41,537 nt of DNA from JBAXQQ01 sp037131695 (GCA_964638715.1 CAZWZF010000044.1:1-41537), one strand, 5' to 3'. Shown: positions 17,363 through 26,202, numbered from the stretch's first letter. Notes: generated from the sequence alone by a model not told the origin. Program-made: numbers and translations.

Positions 17363-18817
17363 TAGCACACGGGAACCGCCCCACAGCACGAGGCAGCCTC
17401 CTGTTACCGGGTCTGGGTTCTTCGTCGGTGCATTCTTATAATAATCAGCACCATACCAATCCGCACACCACTCCCACACATTGCCTGTCATATCCATAAC
17501 ACCATACGGGCTGGCACCAGTTGAAAAACTGCCAACCGGTGCTGTCTTACCAGCATCACCCCATTTCACTTTCGAGCATTGTAACTTGCTATTATCCCAC
17601 TCATTTCCCCACGGGTAAATACGTCCATCGGTTCCACGTGCCGCTTTCTCCCACTGCGCCTCGGTGGGCAAAGCTACACCTGCCCAGTCCGCGTATGCCT
17701 TTGCGTCATTCCAGTTCACATTTACTATCGGGTGATTATTTTGCCAACCCCAATCAGGCGCATTCGGCATTTTCCTGCCTGTTGCCGTACAAAATTTACG
17801 ATACTGCGCCACTGTCACCTCGGTTTTATATATATAATAAGCATCCAGATTGACTTCACGTTGTGGCATTTCAGCTTTCAAAGCATTTTTATCGGTTTTA
17901 GCACTGCCCATCAGGAACTCACCCATGGGAATAAGTATCATCTCTGCACCATCGTTAGGGTTAGTCTTTAATTTTACGGAAGAGATAACAGTCATCTTTA
18001 CCGTAGCATTATTATGTTTCATTGTCTCAATAAACTTAACACAAGTCGAGTGACGTTCTCCGATAACCTTGGCAAGGCCAATCATGACAACACCAGCAGC
18101 ATTACCATCTAAATCAGGTACGATAATACGCGGGTCTGCCGGCGGTTCGTTAATATGTTTGTTAATAATTGCCCATGGCTGTCCTGTTGATGAACGGAAT
18201 GGGGTGGTGCCGGTGAGCATTTCATAGGCGACAATTGCCAAGGAATACTGGTCAGAACGTCCACAAACATCCTCGCCTTTCGCCTGTTCTGGCGACATAT
18301 ATTCCGGCGTGCCAACCATTCCTGTGGTCATGCGGGTGCCTTCAAGAGACCGCGCGATGCCGAAATCAGTCAGGTTCGGTACACCCTGACGGTCAATAAG
18401 GATATTTTCCGGTTTAATATCTCGATGCACGATTCCCCTGGCATGTGCATAGTCAAGCGCATTGGCGATTTGTCCCAGTATCCTGCACGTCTCCGCGACT
18501 GAAAGTCTGCCATGCTGTGCCAGGTAAGCCTTCAAATCTTGTCCGTCGACATATTGCATAACATAATAATTCGTATTATCGTCAACGCCAACATCATATA
18601 CTGACACGATGTTTTGATGTTCTAATTGTGATGTGTTCCGAATCTCACTGTTAAAACGTGCGAGGAACTGAGTATTATGCACAAACTCCGGCGGCAGTAT
18701 CTTGATAGCTACCGTGCGGTGAAGTTGAATATCAATAGCACGATACACCACACCCATGCCACCACGGCCAATCTCGGCTTCCAATTTATATCGGTTATTT
18801 AGTATTCTGTTTTCCAT
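17243..18817 (-). CDS. Ser/Thr kinase fused directly to SUMF1 domain with DGR-like tip, no membrane segment
   Basis: 524 aa. The ATG at 18817 has AAAGGATA upstream. The kinase domain (about 10-265) has all key motifs and is encoded by DNA that appears identical, base for base, to that of the next kinase gene upstream. Unlike its paralogue at 13569-15338, it runs straight from the end of the kinase ('CVKFIETMKHNN') into the SUMF1 domain ('NPNDGAEMILIPMGEFLMG', about residue 295). There is no membrane segment or Pro-rich linker, so both parts are predicted to be cytoplasmic. The SUMF1 domain has 'KTEVTVAQYRKFC', 'LPTEAQWEKAARG', 'YGVMDMTGNVWEWC', a local WGGSRVLRGGSW duplication and then VR2. 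It lacks the FGE catalytic cysteine pair. Confidence 0.9.
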   Translation of the reverse strand: MENRILNNRYKLEAEIGRGGMGVVYRAIDIQLHRTVAIKILPPEFVHNTQFLARFNSEIRNTSQLEHQNIVSVYDVGVDDNTNYYVMQYVDGQDLKAYLAQHGRLSVAETCRILGQIANALDYAHARGIVHRDIKPENILIDRQGVPNLTDFGIARSLEGTRMTTGMVGTPEYMSPEQAKGEDVCGRSDQYSLAIVAYEMLTGTTPFRSSTGQPWAIINKHINEPPADPRIIVPDLDGNAAGVVMIGLAKVIGERHSTCVKFIETMKHNNATVKMTVISSVKLKTNPNDGAEMILIPMGEFLMGSAKTDKNALKAEMPQREVNLDAYYIYKTEVTVAQYRKFCTATGRKMPNAPDWGWQNNHPIVNVNWNDAKAYADWAGVALPTEAQWEKAARGTDGRIYPWGNEWDNSKLQCSKVKWGDAGKTAPVGSFSTGASPYGVMDMTGNVWEWCADWYGADYYKNAPTKNPDPVTGGCLVLWGGSRVLRGGSWGNYGGSDFRGAYRYNYYPYGGGNIIGFRCVSPGP

Positions 18818-18874
18818 TTATGATAATATCCTTTATTTTCACCGTTTGCGTTTGATTTGCACAACCGCCAGCGC
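18132..18874. repeat. 743-bp direct repeat, copy 1
   Basis: It matches 19756-20498 wherever I compared line by line, at a constant offset of 1624. It covers most of the kinase domain, its upstream region and, at 18839-18874, the last codons of the FHA-ABC gene. That tail makes this the younger copy. Confidence 0.85.
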
Positions 18875-18905
18875 AAAGCATATAAATATATCCGTGTATG
18901 CCGTG

Positions 18906-20441
18906 TTATTGTCCAAGGCTTTGCAGACTGCCCCTTGATACCGATGTTACATGTCCATCAAGATAAGAAGCAATACCTAAACCACTATGCCTATAATCGA
19001 TATCATCCACGCCAGTTAATATGTTTGATGAATTATTAGAATCGGCTGTCAACATAGCTGCAGTAGGATCGGGGATTAAACCAATTGATTTATTACTCAT
19101 CCACTGATTGTATCCATACCCGTTCGGAGTTGATTTCCCCAAAGTTGGGCATGTTAAGACACCCGGGTCTACCTTAACATCCGACCATACAGATGATAGC
19201 GAAGGCAAAGTCACATCATGATCCTGGGCATACATTTGCATAGATGCGGAAATTTGCCGTTGGTTGCTTGTACATGTAGTCTGGCGTGCTTTTTCTCGTG
19301 CACGTGAAGTCACAGGCAAAACTATTGCTACTAATAAAAGAATAAATGAAAAAGTAGAAGTTATTGTACCGGCAATAGCTAAACCCTGTCCTGTAAATTT
19401 ACCTTTTCCATATTTAATTTCATTAAGTGCCATGACGCCATAAATTAATCCAATAGGTCCTAAGCCGATAAGACCCAACACCAGTGAAGTAATAGCCTTT
19501 CCACTTGTTTGGGGTATTTGCCGCATTTCATCACTGTGTGAGCCTGAGATTGCAGAAGGTTTTACCACTGGCGGTAGTCCAATCTCCCAAGGAACTTGTT
19601 CATTCAAAACTTGATTTGAATTGACTTGGACATCGGTACTATGCATTGCCGTTACTAATCGTGAACAAGTCGAATAACGTTCACCTGCAGTCTTGGTAAG
19701 TCCGGTCATAACAGCTGCAGCACAATTACTCGCGATAGAAGGAGTAATAGTGCGAGGGTCTGCCGGCGGTTCGTTAATATGTTTGTTAATAATTGCCCAT
19801 GGCTGTCCTGTTGATGAACGGAATGGGGTGGTGCCGGTGAGCATTTCATAGGCGACAATTGCCAAGGAATACTGGTCAGAACGTCCACAAACATCCTCGC
19901 CTTTCGCCTGTTCTGGCGACATATATTCCGGCGTGCCAACCATTCCTGTGGTCATGCGGGTGCCTTCAAGAGACCGCGCGATGCCGAAATCAGTCAGGTT
20001 CGGTACACCCTGACGGTCAATAAGGATATTTTCCGGTTTAATATCTCGATGCACGATTCCCCTGGCATGTGCATAGTCAAGCGCATTGGCGATTTGTCCC
20101 AGTATCCTGCACGTCTCCGCGACTGAAAGTCTGCCATGCTGTGCCAGGTAAGCCTTCAAATCTTGTCCGTCGACATATTGCATAACATAATAATTCGTAT
20201 TATCGTCAACGCCAACATCATATACTGACACGATGTTTTGATGTTCTAATTGTGATGTGTTCCGAATCTCACTGTTAAAACGTGCGAGGAACTGAGTATT
20301 ATGCACAAACTCCGGCGGCAGTATCTTGATAGCTACCGTGCGGTGAAGTTGAATATCAATAGCACGATACACCACACCCATGCCACCACGGCCAATCTCG
20401 GCTTCCAATTTATATCGGTTATTTAGTATTCTGTTTTCCAT
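18906..20441 (-). CDS. Ser/Thr kinase with DUF4190-like and H-X9-DG pseudopilin-like domains
   Basis: 511 aa. The ATG at 20441 lies 21 nt after the FHA-ABC stop. The kinase domain (about 10-265) is intact. After a linker there is a two-helix DUF4190-like region (about 325-385: 'SLVLGLIGLGPIGLIYGVMA', then 'GQGLAIAGTITSTFSFILL'). The second helix runs straight into 'PVTSRAREKARQTTCTSN' and 'ISASMQMYAQDHD', the typical end of a pseudopilin helix in DUF1559/H-X9-DG proteins. The C-terminus holds the matching signature, His followed by nine residues then Asp-Gly, at about 490-502. No prepilin cleavage motif is present, so this is a grafted sensor rather than a pilin. The kinase half is duplicated in the next gene. 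Confidence 0.87.
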   Translation of the reverse strand: MENRILNNRYKLEAEIGRGGMGVVYRAIDIQLHRTVAIKILPPEFVHNTQFLARFNSEIRNTSQLEHQNIVSVYDVGVDDNTNYYVMQYVDGQDLKAYLAQHGRLSVAETCRILGQIANALDYAHARGIVHRDIKPENILIDRQGVPNLTDFGIARSLEGTRMTTGMVGTPEYMSPEQAKGEDVCGRSDQYSLAIVAYEMLTGTTPFRSSTGQPWAIINKHINEPPADPRTITPSIASNCAAAVMTGLTKTAGERYSTCSRLVTAMHSTDVQVNSNQVLNEQVPWEIGLPPVVKPSAISGSHSDEMRQIPQTSGKAITSLVLGLIGLGPIGLIYGVMALNEIKYGKGKFTGQGLAIAGTITSTFSFILLLVAIVLPVTSRAREKARQTTCTSNQRQISASMQMYAQDHDVTLPSLSSVWSDVKVDPGVLTCPTLGKSTPNGYGYNQWMSNKSIGLIPDPTAAMLTADSNNSSNILTGVDDIDYRHSGLGIASYLDGHVTSVSRGSLQSLGQ

Positions 20442-20498
20442 TTATGATAATATCCTTTATTTTCACCGTTTGCGTTTGATTTGCACAACCGCCAGCGC
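19756..20498. repeat. 743-bp direct repeat, copy 2 (probable source)
   Basis: This copy sits in its native context next to the FHA-ABC gene and overlaps that gene's 3' end (20463-20498). The partner is 18132-18874. Confidence 0.85.
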
Positions 20499-22751
20499 GA
20501 TACAAGTTAATATAGCAAATAATATCCACAATGCTGTTATTTTATATTCAGCTTCTCCAGTGAAACATTTAGTTTCAATGAAAGCTGGTCCAAATATTGA
20601 TTTCATCTTACCATTGATATCAATGATATTTCCCAATGTCCCAAACGACCAGTATGAAATATGGAATTTCGCCATCATCATTACGAAGTTTCCGGCATTT
20701 TCCGGTAAAAAGATACCGGAAAAGACAATTTGCGGTACCAATACCAGTGGCGTTAAACTCACCGCCTGGTCAGATGAGCGGGCAAGGGTAGACAGCGTTA
20801 ATCCAAAACTGAGACTCGCTAATGAAGTAAGAAATAGCACTCCAAACAATGACCAGATAGTATCGTTATCAACATGAAACCAGGACATTCTGAGTCCGAC
20901 ACCTGCGACCAATATCATGCATTGCAGCAGGCAAAGCCCTGCCAGGACTACAAATTTTGAGCAGAGATAAGCACTGGGACGCAAGAATGCCAATCGTTCG
21001 CGAATGGTAATCGGCACTTCTTTGACTATCTCACGTATTGAGTTTGATGTGCCAAACCAGATAGCGATAATTGTCAGCAAAAAGGTGACCGGCCTCGCAT
21101 AGTTAAACGGTGATTTACCATCGCTATTCATCACCGCGTCAAAACTGTTCTCCGGGAAAACCAGCAGGATAATCATTACCAGAATCGGTGCCTGTGCCAA
21201 TAAAATGCCAAGATTCAAATGATCTTTTGAAAGAATCGCCAGATAACGCTGGGATAACAAAGCAAATTGCCTTAACCACCCAATCGGGTCGAAAGATATT
21301 CCAGATGAGGCGAGAGATGATGGCGCGATAACTTGCGCGCTGCCGCCACGTATTCCGCCATACTTTTTGTAAATAGGTGAACCCCAATATTCGTATTGAC
21401 GCGCGATGGCATCCATAGGAGTATCACCTAACCGGGCATAAATATCCTGATACGCGGTAACCTTGAAATGCGTCAGTGCCTGGCGTGGCGGCCCAAAATA
21501 AACCACATGCCCTCCCGCCCCCATGATAAGCAGCAAATCGCACATATCAAGGCTCAGAGTAGAATGTGTGGTGAGCAGAATGGTTCGTCCCTCGCCTGCC
21601 AGTTGCCGCATCAGCTCCATCATCTGTTTTTCACGGTGCGGATCAAGCCCGCTGGTCGGCTCATCAAGGAATAGCAGGTTTGGTTCGGTTAATAGTTCCA
21701 ATGCAACGTTCACACGTTTGCGTTCACCACCGGAAAGCAGCTTGATATCAGAATCAATACGATGAGTTAACTTTACAGCTTCCAATACCGCCATAACGCG
21801 TTGATCACATTCAAAGTTAGTAGTGTCCGGCGGCAACCGTAACTTGGCAGCATAGTGCAGCGCTGTTCGCACGGTAAGTTCGCTATGAACGATATCATCC
21901 TGGGGGACAAAACCTACCTGACCGGCAAATTGACGGGATTGGGTATGATAATCAATGCCATTAAGCGACACACTGCCAATAGTTGGCGCTTCCAACCCGG
22001 TCATGATACGGAATAACGATGTTTTACCAGTTCCACTGCCGCCAACAACGGCTACAAACTCACCCGGTTTCACGCTGAACTCGACATTATCAAGCAATTG
22101 CCGCATTTCTCCACGAAAGTTGACAGCATGGGAGACGCCGCGAACATCCAACCGGATAGCCTCTTTCACACCAACCAGCGACAATGCGTCTTCGCAAATT
22201 GTGTATTCAGTCGCGCCGATACGAATCCGGTCACCCGTGTGTATAACAATCCTGCTTATTTTCTGCCCATTTACAAAGGTGCCATTGCTGCTATTCAGGT
22301 CGGTTAGCACAATCTGGTTATTTTCACAGCTTAATCGCGCATGGTGTCGCGACACAACAGCTTCGTCAATCTGAATATCAGAGTCCGGTGAGCGGCCAAT
22401 GATGCGCGGCCTACCATCAATCAACTGGCTGATTCGCAACGCGTTGCTGGAACTTTGCGCTTCGTCATGCAGCTCAAATACCAGCACCGTTGTCCCAACT
22501 CGTATCATATCATTAGTTTTTAATGGAACAGCTCGTGTGATACGTTCTTCATTTACAAATGTACCATTGCGGCTGCCAACATCCTCAATATACCAGCCTT
22601 CACTCGATTGTTTTATTTGCGCATGACGACTGGATACCTGAGAATCAGAAATTACTATATCACCGTTAACGCGTCCTATGGTAGCTAACGATGACGACAG
22701 CATAAAATTGCTATTTTTGTTTTCTCCCTCTATTACACGCAACTGCGCCAT
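20463..22751 (-). CDS. ABC-2 type (ABCG-like) transporter with two FHA domains
   Basis: 762 aa from the ATG at 22751, which has AAAGGGAT upstream and begins MAQLRVIEG. An open extension to 22883 has no SD, and its Lys-Ser-Cys repeats come from a short DNA repeat. Order: FHA1 (about 1-93, GRVNGD and SSRHAQI), FHA2 (about 103-187, GRSPDSDI, SRHHARL, NSSNGTFVNG), ABC ATPase (about 205-430) with Walker A GGSGTGKTS, signature LLSGGERKR, Walker B LLFLDEPTSGLDP and TTHS, then an ABC-2 membrane domain (about 510-762). FHA domains bind phosphothreonine. The layout resembles mycobacterial Rv1747, a transporter controlled by the kinase PknF. A kinase starts 21 nt downstream, so it is probably a phosphorylation-regulated exporter; the substrate is unknown. 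Confidence 0.92.
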   Translation of the reverse strand: MAQLRVIEGENKNSNFMLSSSLATIGRVNGDIVISDSQVSSRHAQIKQSSEGWYIEDVGSRNGTFVNEERITRAVPLKTNDMIRVGTTVLVFELHDEAQSSSNALRISQLIDGRPRIIGRSPDSDIQIDEAVVSRHHARLSCENNQIVLTDLNSSNGTFVNGQKISRIVIHTGDRIRIGATEYTICEDALSLVGVKEAIRLDVRGVSHAVNFRGEMRQLLDNVEFSVKPGEFVAVVGGSGTGKTSLFRIMTGLEAPTIGSVSLNGIDYHTQSRQFAGQVGFVPQDDIVHSELTVRTALHYAAKLRLPPDTTNFECDQRVMAVLEAVKLTHRIDSDIKLLSGGERKRVNVALELLTEPNLLFLDEPTSGLDPHREKQMMELMRQLAGEGRTILLTTHSTLSLDMCDLLLIMGAGGHVVYFGPPRQALTHFKVTAYQDIYARLGDTPMDAIARQYEYWGSPIYKKYGGIRGGSAQVIAPSSLASSGISFDPIGWLRQFALLSQRYLAILSKDHLNLGILLAQAPILVMIILLVFPENSFDAVMNSDGKSPFNYARPVTFLLTIIAIWFGTSNSIREIVKEVPITIRERLAFLRPSAYLCSKFVVLAGLCLLQCMILVAGVGLRMSWFHVDNDTIWSLFGVLFLTSLASLSFGLTLSTLARSSDQAVSLTPLVLVPQIVFSGIFLPENAGNFVMMMAKFHISYWSFGTLGNIIDINGKMKSIFGPAFIETKCFTGEAEYKITALWILFAILTCIALAVVQIKRKR

Positions 22752-22826
22752 ATTATTATCCCTTTCATTCGTGGGCATTATCGCCAATATTTTATACTTT
22801 ATGCATAATAGGATTTTGTTTTTTAG

Positions 22827-22858
22827 ACATGATTTACAAGATTTACAAGATTTTTTTA
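22827..22858. repeat. Short direct repeat (GATTTACAA units)
   Basis: Two adjacent GATTTACAA units are followed by GATT and a T-run, upstream of the ABC gene. The 9-bp periodicity resembles a simple repeat common in spacers of many environmental bacterial genomes. It produces a false Lys-Ser-Cys N-terminus if read as coding. Confidence 0.5.
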
Positions 22859-22917
22859 GCTTCGCCATTATTAAATTAATCATGTCAAAAATTCTATTTA
22901 GTTGTGCATTTCAGCTA

Positions 22918-23886
22918 TTATTTTCGCAACCCAAATTCTTCCAATTCACGCATAACGCCACATTTCAGTGCTTCTGCCATCATTTGCTGGCCTTCATCAC
23001 TACCTATAAATTTTGCGTCATGCGCATTGCTCAAAAACACCATTTCGATAGTTATAGCCGGCACATGGGAGTATATAGAACCTGTCAGTGCACCCTGCTT
23101 ACTGCCAATAAATGTTGAACTATCACCCATCACGCCATTATCTTTTATTCCAGAAATAATTTCTGCCATGCCAGTATGGAATGCTTTTGCCGCCTTGCCA
23201 CTATCAGCTATTACCTTTTTTGATGGCCCGGTCTTGCCATCCTGTGCTTTACCTTCCCTGTCAGGATAATATATAGTATAACCAGAATCTTTCCCGGAAT
23301 CGCAATGCAAACGTACCAGCAATGCTGCGCCTGCTTCATTTGCGATTTCCGCTCGTATTCTATTCGTCACTATTTTTCCGGTTCCACTGCGAAAATTTCT
23401 TGTCATTACTACCCGTGCGACAGGATCATCAGGGTCCTCAAGTTCTGCTTTCAGTTTCATTGCCACATCATATACCACCTCAACCTCTTTTAAACCATTC
23501 TGCACATTGGTAGCGCGATTCACCTCAGATGGATGACCCGGATCAATACAAATAACAGGCAGTTTGCTGGTATCTTTAGTCGTTATCTTTTTAGCTCTTT
23601 CACTAGTTCTATTTTCAGCATCTGAATTACTGCCGTCAATTACTGCAGGTGCGGGTATATTTGTTCCATTATTTGGAGCATTGGCAATCGGCGCTTTAGG
23701 AACAGGTCTGGCAGCAGCATAAGCATTTCCTGGTGTTTTTTTACTATTTATACCTGGTATAACCCCAAATATTACTAATCCAGCCAGCAGGAAGCAACCC
23801 AGCATAACTCCAAAACCCAAGTTCCAGTAAAGACTAGTCAGTCTCGGGTCTTGTTTATTTGTCATTTTAACAATTCTCTCAGCCAT
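22918..23886 (-). CDS. Membrane-anchored N-acetylmuramoyl-L-alanine amidase (Amidase_3)
   Basis: 322 aa. The ATG at 23886 overlaps the kinase stop (TAATG), with GGGGGTGA as its ribosome site inside the kinase gene. One membrane segment spans about 21-43, then an Ala/Pro/Asn linker. The Amidase_3 domain (about 108-318) starts 'PVICIDPGHPSE'. It has the expected zinc ligands His118, Glu134 and His194 and a catalytic Glu (about 281, TIEMVFLSN). Such enzymes cut the MurNAc to L-Ala bond. The one-base overlap with a YARHG-domain kinase gene indicates coupled production. This repeats the kinase-amidase pairing at 9727-12022 with an unrelated amidase fold. Confidence 0.9.
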   Translation of the reverse strand: MAERIVKMTNKQDPRLTSLYWNLGFGVMLGCFLLAGLVIFGVIPGINSKKTPGNAYAAARPVPKAPIANAPNNGTNIPAPAVIDGSNSDAENRTSERAKKITTKDTSKLPVICIDPGHPSEVNRATNVQNGLKEVEVVYDVAMKLKAELEDPDDPVARVVMTRNFRSGTGKIVTNRIRAEIANEAGAALLVRLHCDSGKDSGYTIYYPDREGKAQDGKTGPSKKVIADSGKAAKAFHTGMAEIISGIKDNGVMGDSSTFIGSKQGALTGSIYSHVPAITIEMVFLSNAHDAKFIGSDEGQQMMAEALKCGVMRELEEFGLRK

Positions 23887-25316
23887 TATTCACCCCCCAT
23901 TGTTTTTTCATAAGTAAGAATTTTCGCCGCATTTAACTTTTCGAGTTTGCTCAATTTATAATTAATGCTGTTATTCACTTCATCACGTTGAGATGGTGAA
24001 CCACCTGGTGTATACCATGCTTGTTGGTTGAAATATTCCTGCAAATCCTGACGTTTGAATATCCAGCCATAGCGAGCATAAATTCCATTTCTCATAATTT
24101 CCAGTTCTTTTTTACTTTTCCCTTGAAGGTCGCTATCTGTTACCACATGTGTTTTAAAGTCAATTCCTAAATCATTTTGAGGTGTATCTGCTACTTTTTT
24201 ATTTTCCTCTGGAATTGGTTTATCTGGAATCGGCTCACTTATAATATTCGCAGGTGGTGGTTGTGGAGATGGATTTGTAATATTGGTCTCCTGTGAAGGT
24301 TGAGTGGTTTGATTATTGTCACTGATTTTTTTCTGTCCAAAGATTAGTAACATACCGCCAAGCAGTAATATGCCAACCATTGCTCCCAGAAACCCCATCA
24401 TTCCCTGCTTAGAATGAGAACTCAGTGTCATAGATGAAGGCGCTTGCGGCATTTCCTGATAAACAATCGGAGCTTCATTAAATTGTATCGGCGGAGCTGC
24501 AAAGCCAACATTCCCGGCAAGAGCGTCGGCAAATTGAGCACATGTCGCGAAACGGTATCCCGGCATTTTTGCCATCGCCTGCATCAAACTACCTACTACA
24601 TGTTCGGGTAAATCATTTTGAAATTGGCGAGGGTCAGGCGGTGGTACGGTAATGTGTGCATTCACCAATGACCATGCTTGCGCGGTATCGCTGCGGAATG
24701 GTGTCGTACCAGTGAGCATTTCATACACCACTATTGCCAGGGCATATTGGTCGGCACGTCCGTCCAGTGCCTCACCACGCGCCTGTTCCGGCGACATATA
24801 TTCGGGTGTCCCTATCATCCCGCCAGTCATCCGGGTGCCTTCAACAGTTTTCGCGATGCCGAAATCCACCACGCGGGGGGAACCTTTACTATCAAGCAAT
24901 ATATTATCCGGTTTTATATCGCGATGGACAATTCCCTGTTCGTGGGCATAATCCAGCGCTGACGCTACCTGCTTAATAATGCGGATGGTTTCTTCCAATG
25001 AGAAACGCCCATGTTGAACAATTGTGGCGTGCAAGTCGCTGCCCTCTACCAATTGCATGACATAGTAATTGGTGTTTCCTTCCTGCCCGACATCGTAAAT
25101 CTGTACGATATTCGAGTGGTCTAACTTGGCGACATTCAACACCTCGTTCTTGAACCGCTGCAAAAATTGCGTGTCCATGCTGAACTCCGGTGGCAGCACC
25201 TTTATCGCCACCCCGCGGTTAAGCGACAAATCCCGCGCGCGGTAAACCACACCCATGCCACCATGACCGAGTTCGGCCTCGAGATGGTAACGATTATTCA
25301 GTGTTGTTCCTATCAT
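23886..25316 (-). CDS. Transmembrane Ser/Thr kinase with YARHG domain
   Basis: 476 aa. The ATG at 25316 has AAAGGA upstream. The kinase domain (about 11-270) has GHGGMGVVY, Lys40, HRDIKPDN, DFG and GTPEYMSPEQ. A membrane segment lies at about 308-328. A Gln/Pro/Asn-rich linker leads to a YARHG domain (about 400-470), with MRNGIYARYGW, 'LQEYFNQQAWY' and SINYKLSKLE. YARHG domains are short extracellular modules thought to act at the cell surface or wall. The gene overlaps the following amidase gene by one base. It diverges more from the 13569-20441 kinases than they do from each other. Confidence 0.9.
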   Translation of the reverse strand: MIGTTLNNRYHLEAELGHGGMGVVYRARDLSLNRGVAIKVLPPEFSMDTQFLQRFKNEVLNVAKLDHSNIVQIYDVGQEGNTNYYVMQLVEGSDLHATIVQHGRFSLEETIRIIKQVASALDYAHEQGIVHRDIKPDNILLDSKGSPRVVDFGIAKTVEGTRMTGGMIGTPEYMSPEQARGEALDGRADQYALAIVVYEMLTGTTPFRSDTAQAWSLVNAHITVPPPDPRQFQNDLPEHVVGSLMQAMAKMPGYRFATCAQFADALAGNVGFAAPPIQFNEAPIVYQEMPQAPSSMTLSSHSKQGMMGFLGAMVGILLLGGMLLIFGQKKISDNNQTTQPSQETNITNPSPQPPPANIISEPIPDKPIPEENKKVADTPQNDLGIDFKTHVVTDSDLQGKSKKELEIMRNGIYARYGWIFKRQDLQEYFNQQAWYTPGGSPSQRDEVNNSINYKLSKLEKLNAAKILTYEKTMGGE

Positions 25317-25366
25317 GTTGTTTGTCCTTTATTGCTTTAATCATATATATATTACTCGATAACACC

Positions 25367-26059
25367 CTAAAAATCACTAAAATTTATATTATACTCAATT
25401 GATCTTCCAACAGTATTTGGCCAAACCTTGCCAGCGCTATGGTCATATACCCAATGTGCATCCGTTGATGGATTAGTTGTCGAAAATGGTGCTGATGTGC
25501 CAGCTATTTCTGGAATTGATGAGTTAATAAAAGGGTTACACGGAATACCTTCATTAGCACCTACACCACCTTGCTGGCGCATGTATGGACCTTTATAAGT
25601 TGTAGCAACATCAACAGATTTAGTGCCATCCCACCCAAGAGGATTGGATATTTTTACTAAATCTTCAAGAGTGTTTGGGTAGTAGCCTGTATCTGACTGG
25701 AACTGCTCAAGACTGTTGCGAATCATGCTAATATCCGCACGTAAAGTAGATTCTTTAGCTTTGCGACTGTCAACACTCAAATTTTCAATTATTTCCTGTG
25801 TCAATCCATTTGAAGGTTTGACAGTTGGGGTATTACCAGCAGGACGAAGTATTAACCATACAACCACACAAAAAATCACCCCAATTATGCAATAAATTAA
25901 CGTCCATGAAACCATAATGCTTTTTTGAGGAACAACTATAGTTTCTGGAACCATCTGTTCATTTTCAGACGACTGAATTGGTTGAGAAATTGCAGTTCCA
26001 CATTTTGGACAAAACCGCATTCCATCAGACATTGCATTTCCACATTGATGACAAAACAT
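25367..26059 (-). CDS. Zinc-ribbon membrane protein with GspG-like domain
   Basis: 230 aa. The ATG at 26059 has AAAGGAGAT upstream. A zinc ribbon (residues 3-24, CHQCG and CPKCG) is followed by one membrane segment (about 49-70). From about residue 95 the protein resembles the globular part of type II secretion pseudopilin GspG: 'ADISMIRNSLEQFQSDTGYY', PNTLEDLVK, then 'GPYMRQQGG' and a late 'HWVYDHSAGKVWPN'. The prepilin peptidase site is missing and the helix is replaced by an unrelated membrane segment. It is therefore probably a sensor or scaffold rather than a secretion pseudopilin. It lies 50 nt upstream of the YARHG kinase. Confidence 0.75.
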   Translation of the reverse strand: MFCHQCGNAMSDGMRFCPKCGTAISQPIQSSENEQMVPETIVVPQKSIMVSWTLIYCIIGVIFCVVVWLILRPAGNTPTVKPSNGLTQEIIENLSVDSRKAKESTLRADISMIRNSLEQFQSDTGYYPNTLEDLVKISNPLGWDGTKSVDVATTYKGPYMRQQGGVGANEGIPCNPFINSSIPEIAGTSAPFSTTNPSTDAHWVYDHSAGKVWPNTVGRSIEYNINFSDF

Positions 26060-26091
26060 GATATATTATCTCCTTTTAATTTATTACAAGC

Positions 26092-26111
26092 AATATTCAA
26101 TGTTGAATATT
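26092..26111. promoter_or_regulatory. 20-bp near-perfect palindrome
   Basis: AATATTCAA-TG-TTGAATATT lies 33 nt upstream of the ATG at 26059, in the gap before the zinc-ribbon/GspG-like gene. It could be an operator. No matching regulator is in the window. Confidence 0.35.
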
Positions 26112-26202
26112 AACAACCACTGTTTCACCAGTTACTTGTACTGATACAAATAAAATAAAACAAGCATAAAATTTATGTAATTATTAGTAAAAGTTTATAG
26201 AA

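Noticed and set aside
22752..22883. N-terminal extension of the FHA-ABC protein
   Set aside because: The extension has no SD and is composed of Lys-Ser-Cys repeats translated from a spacer repeat. The ATG at 22751 has a good SD and begins the FHA domain.
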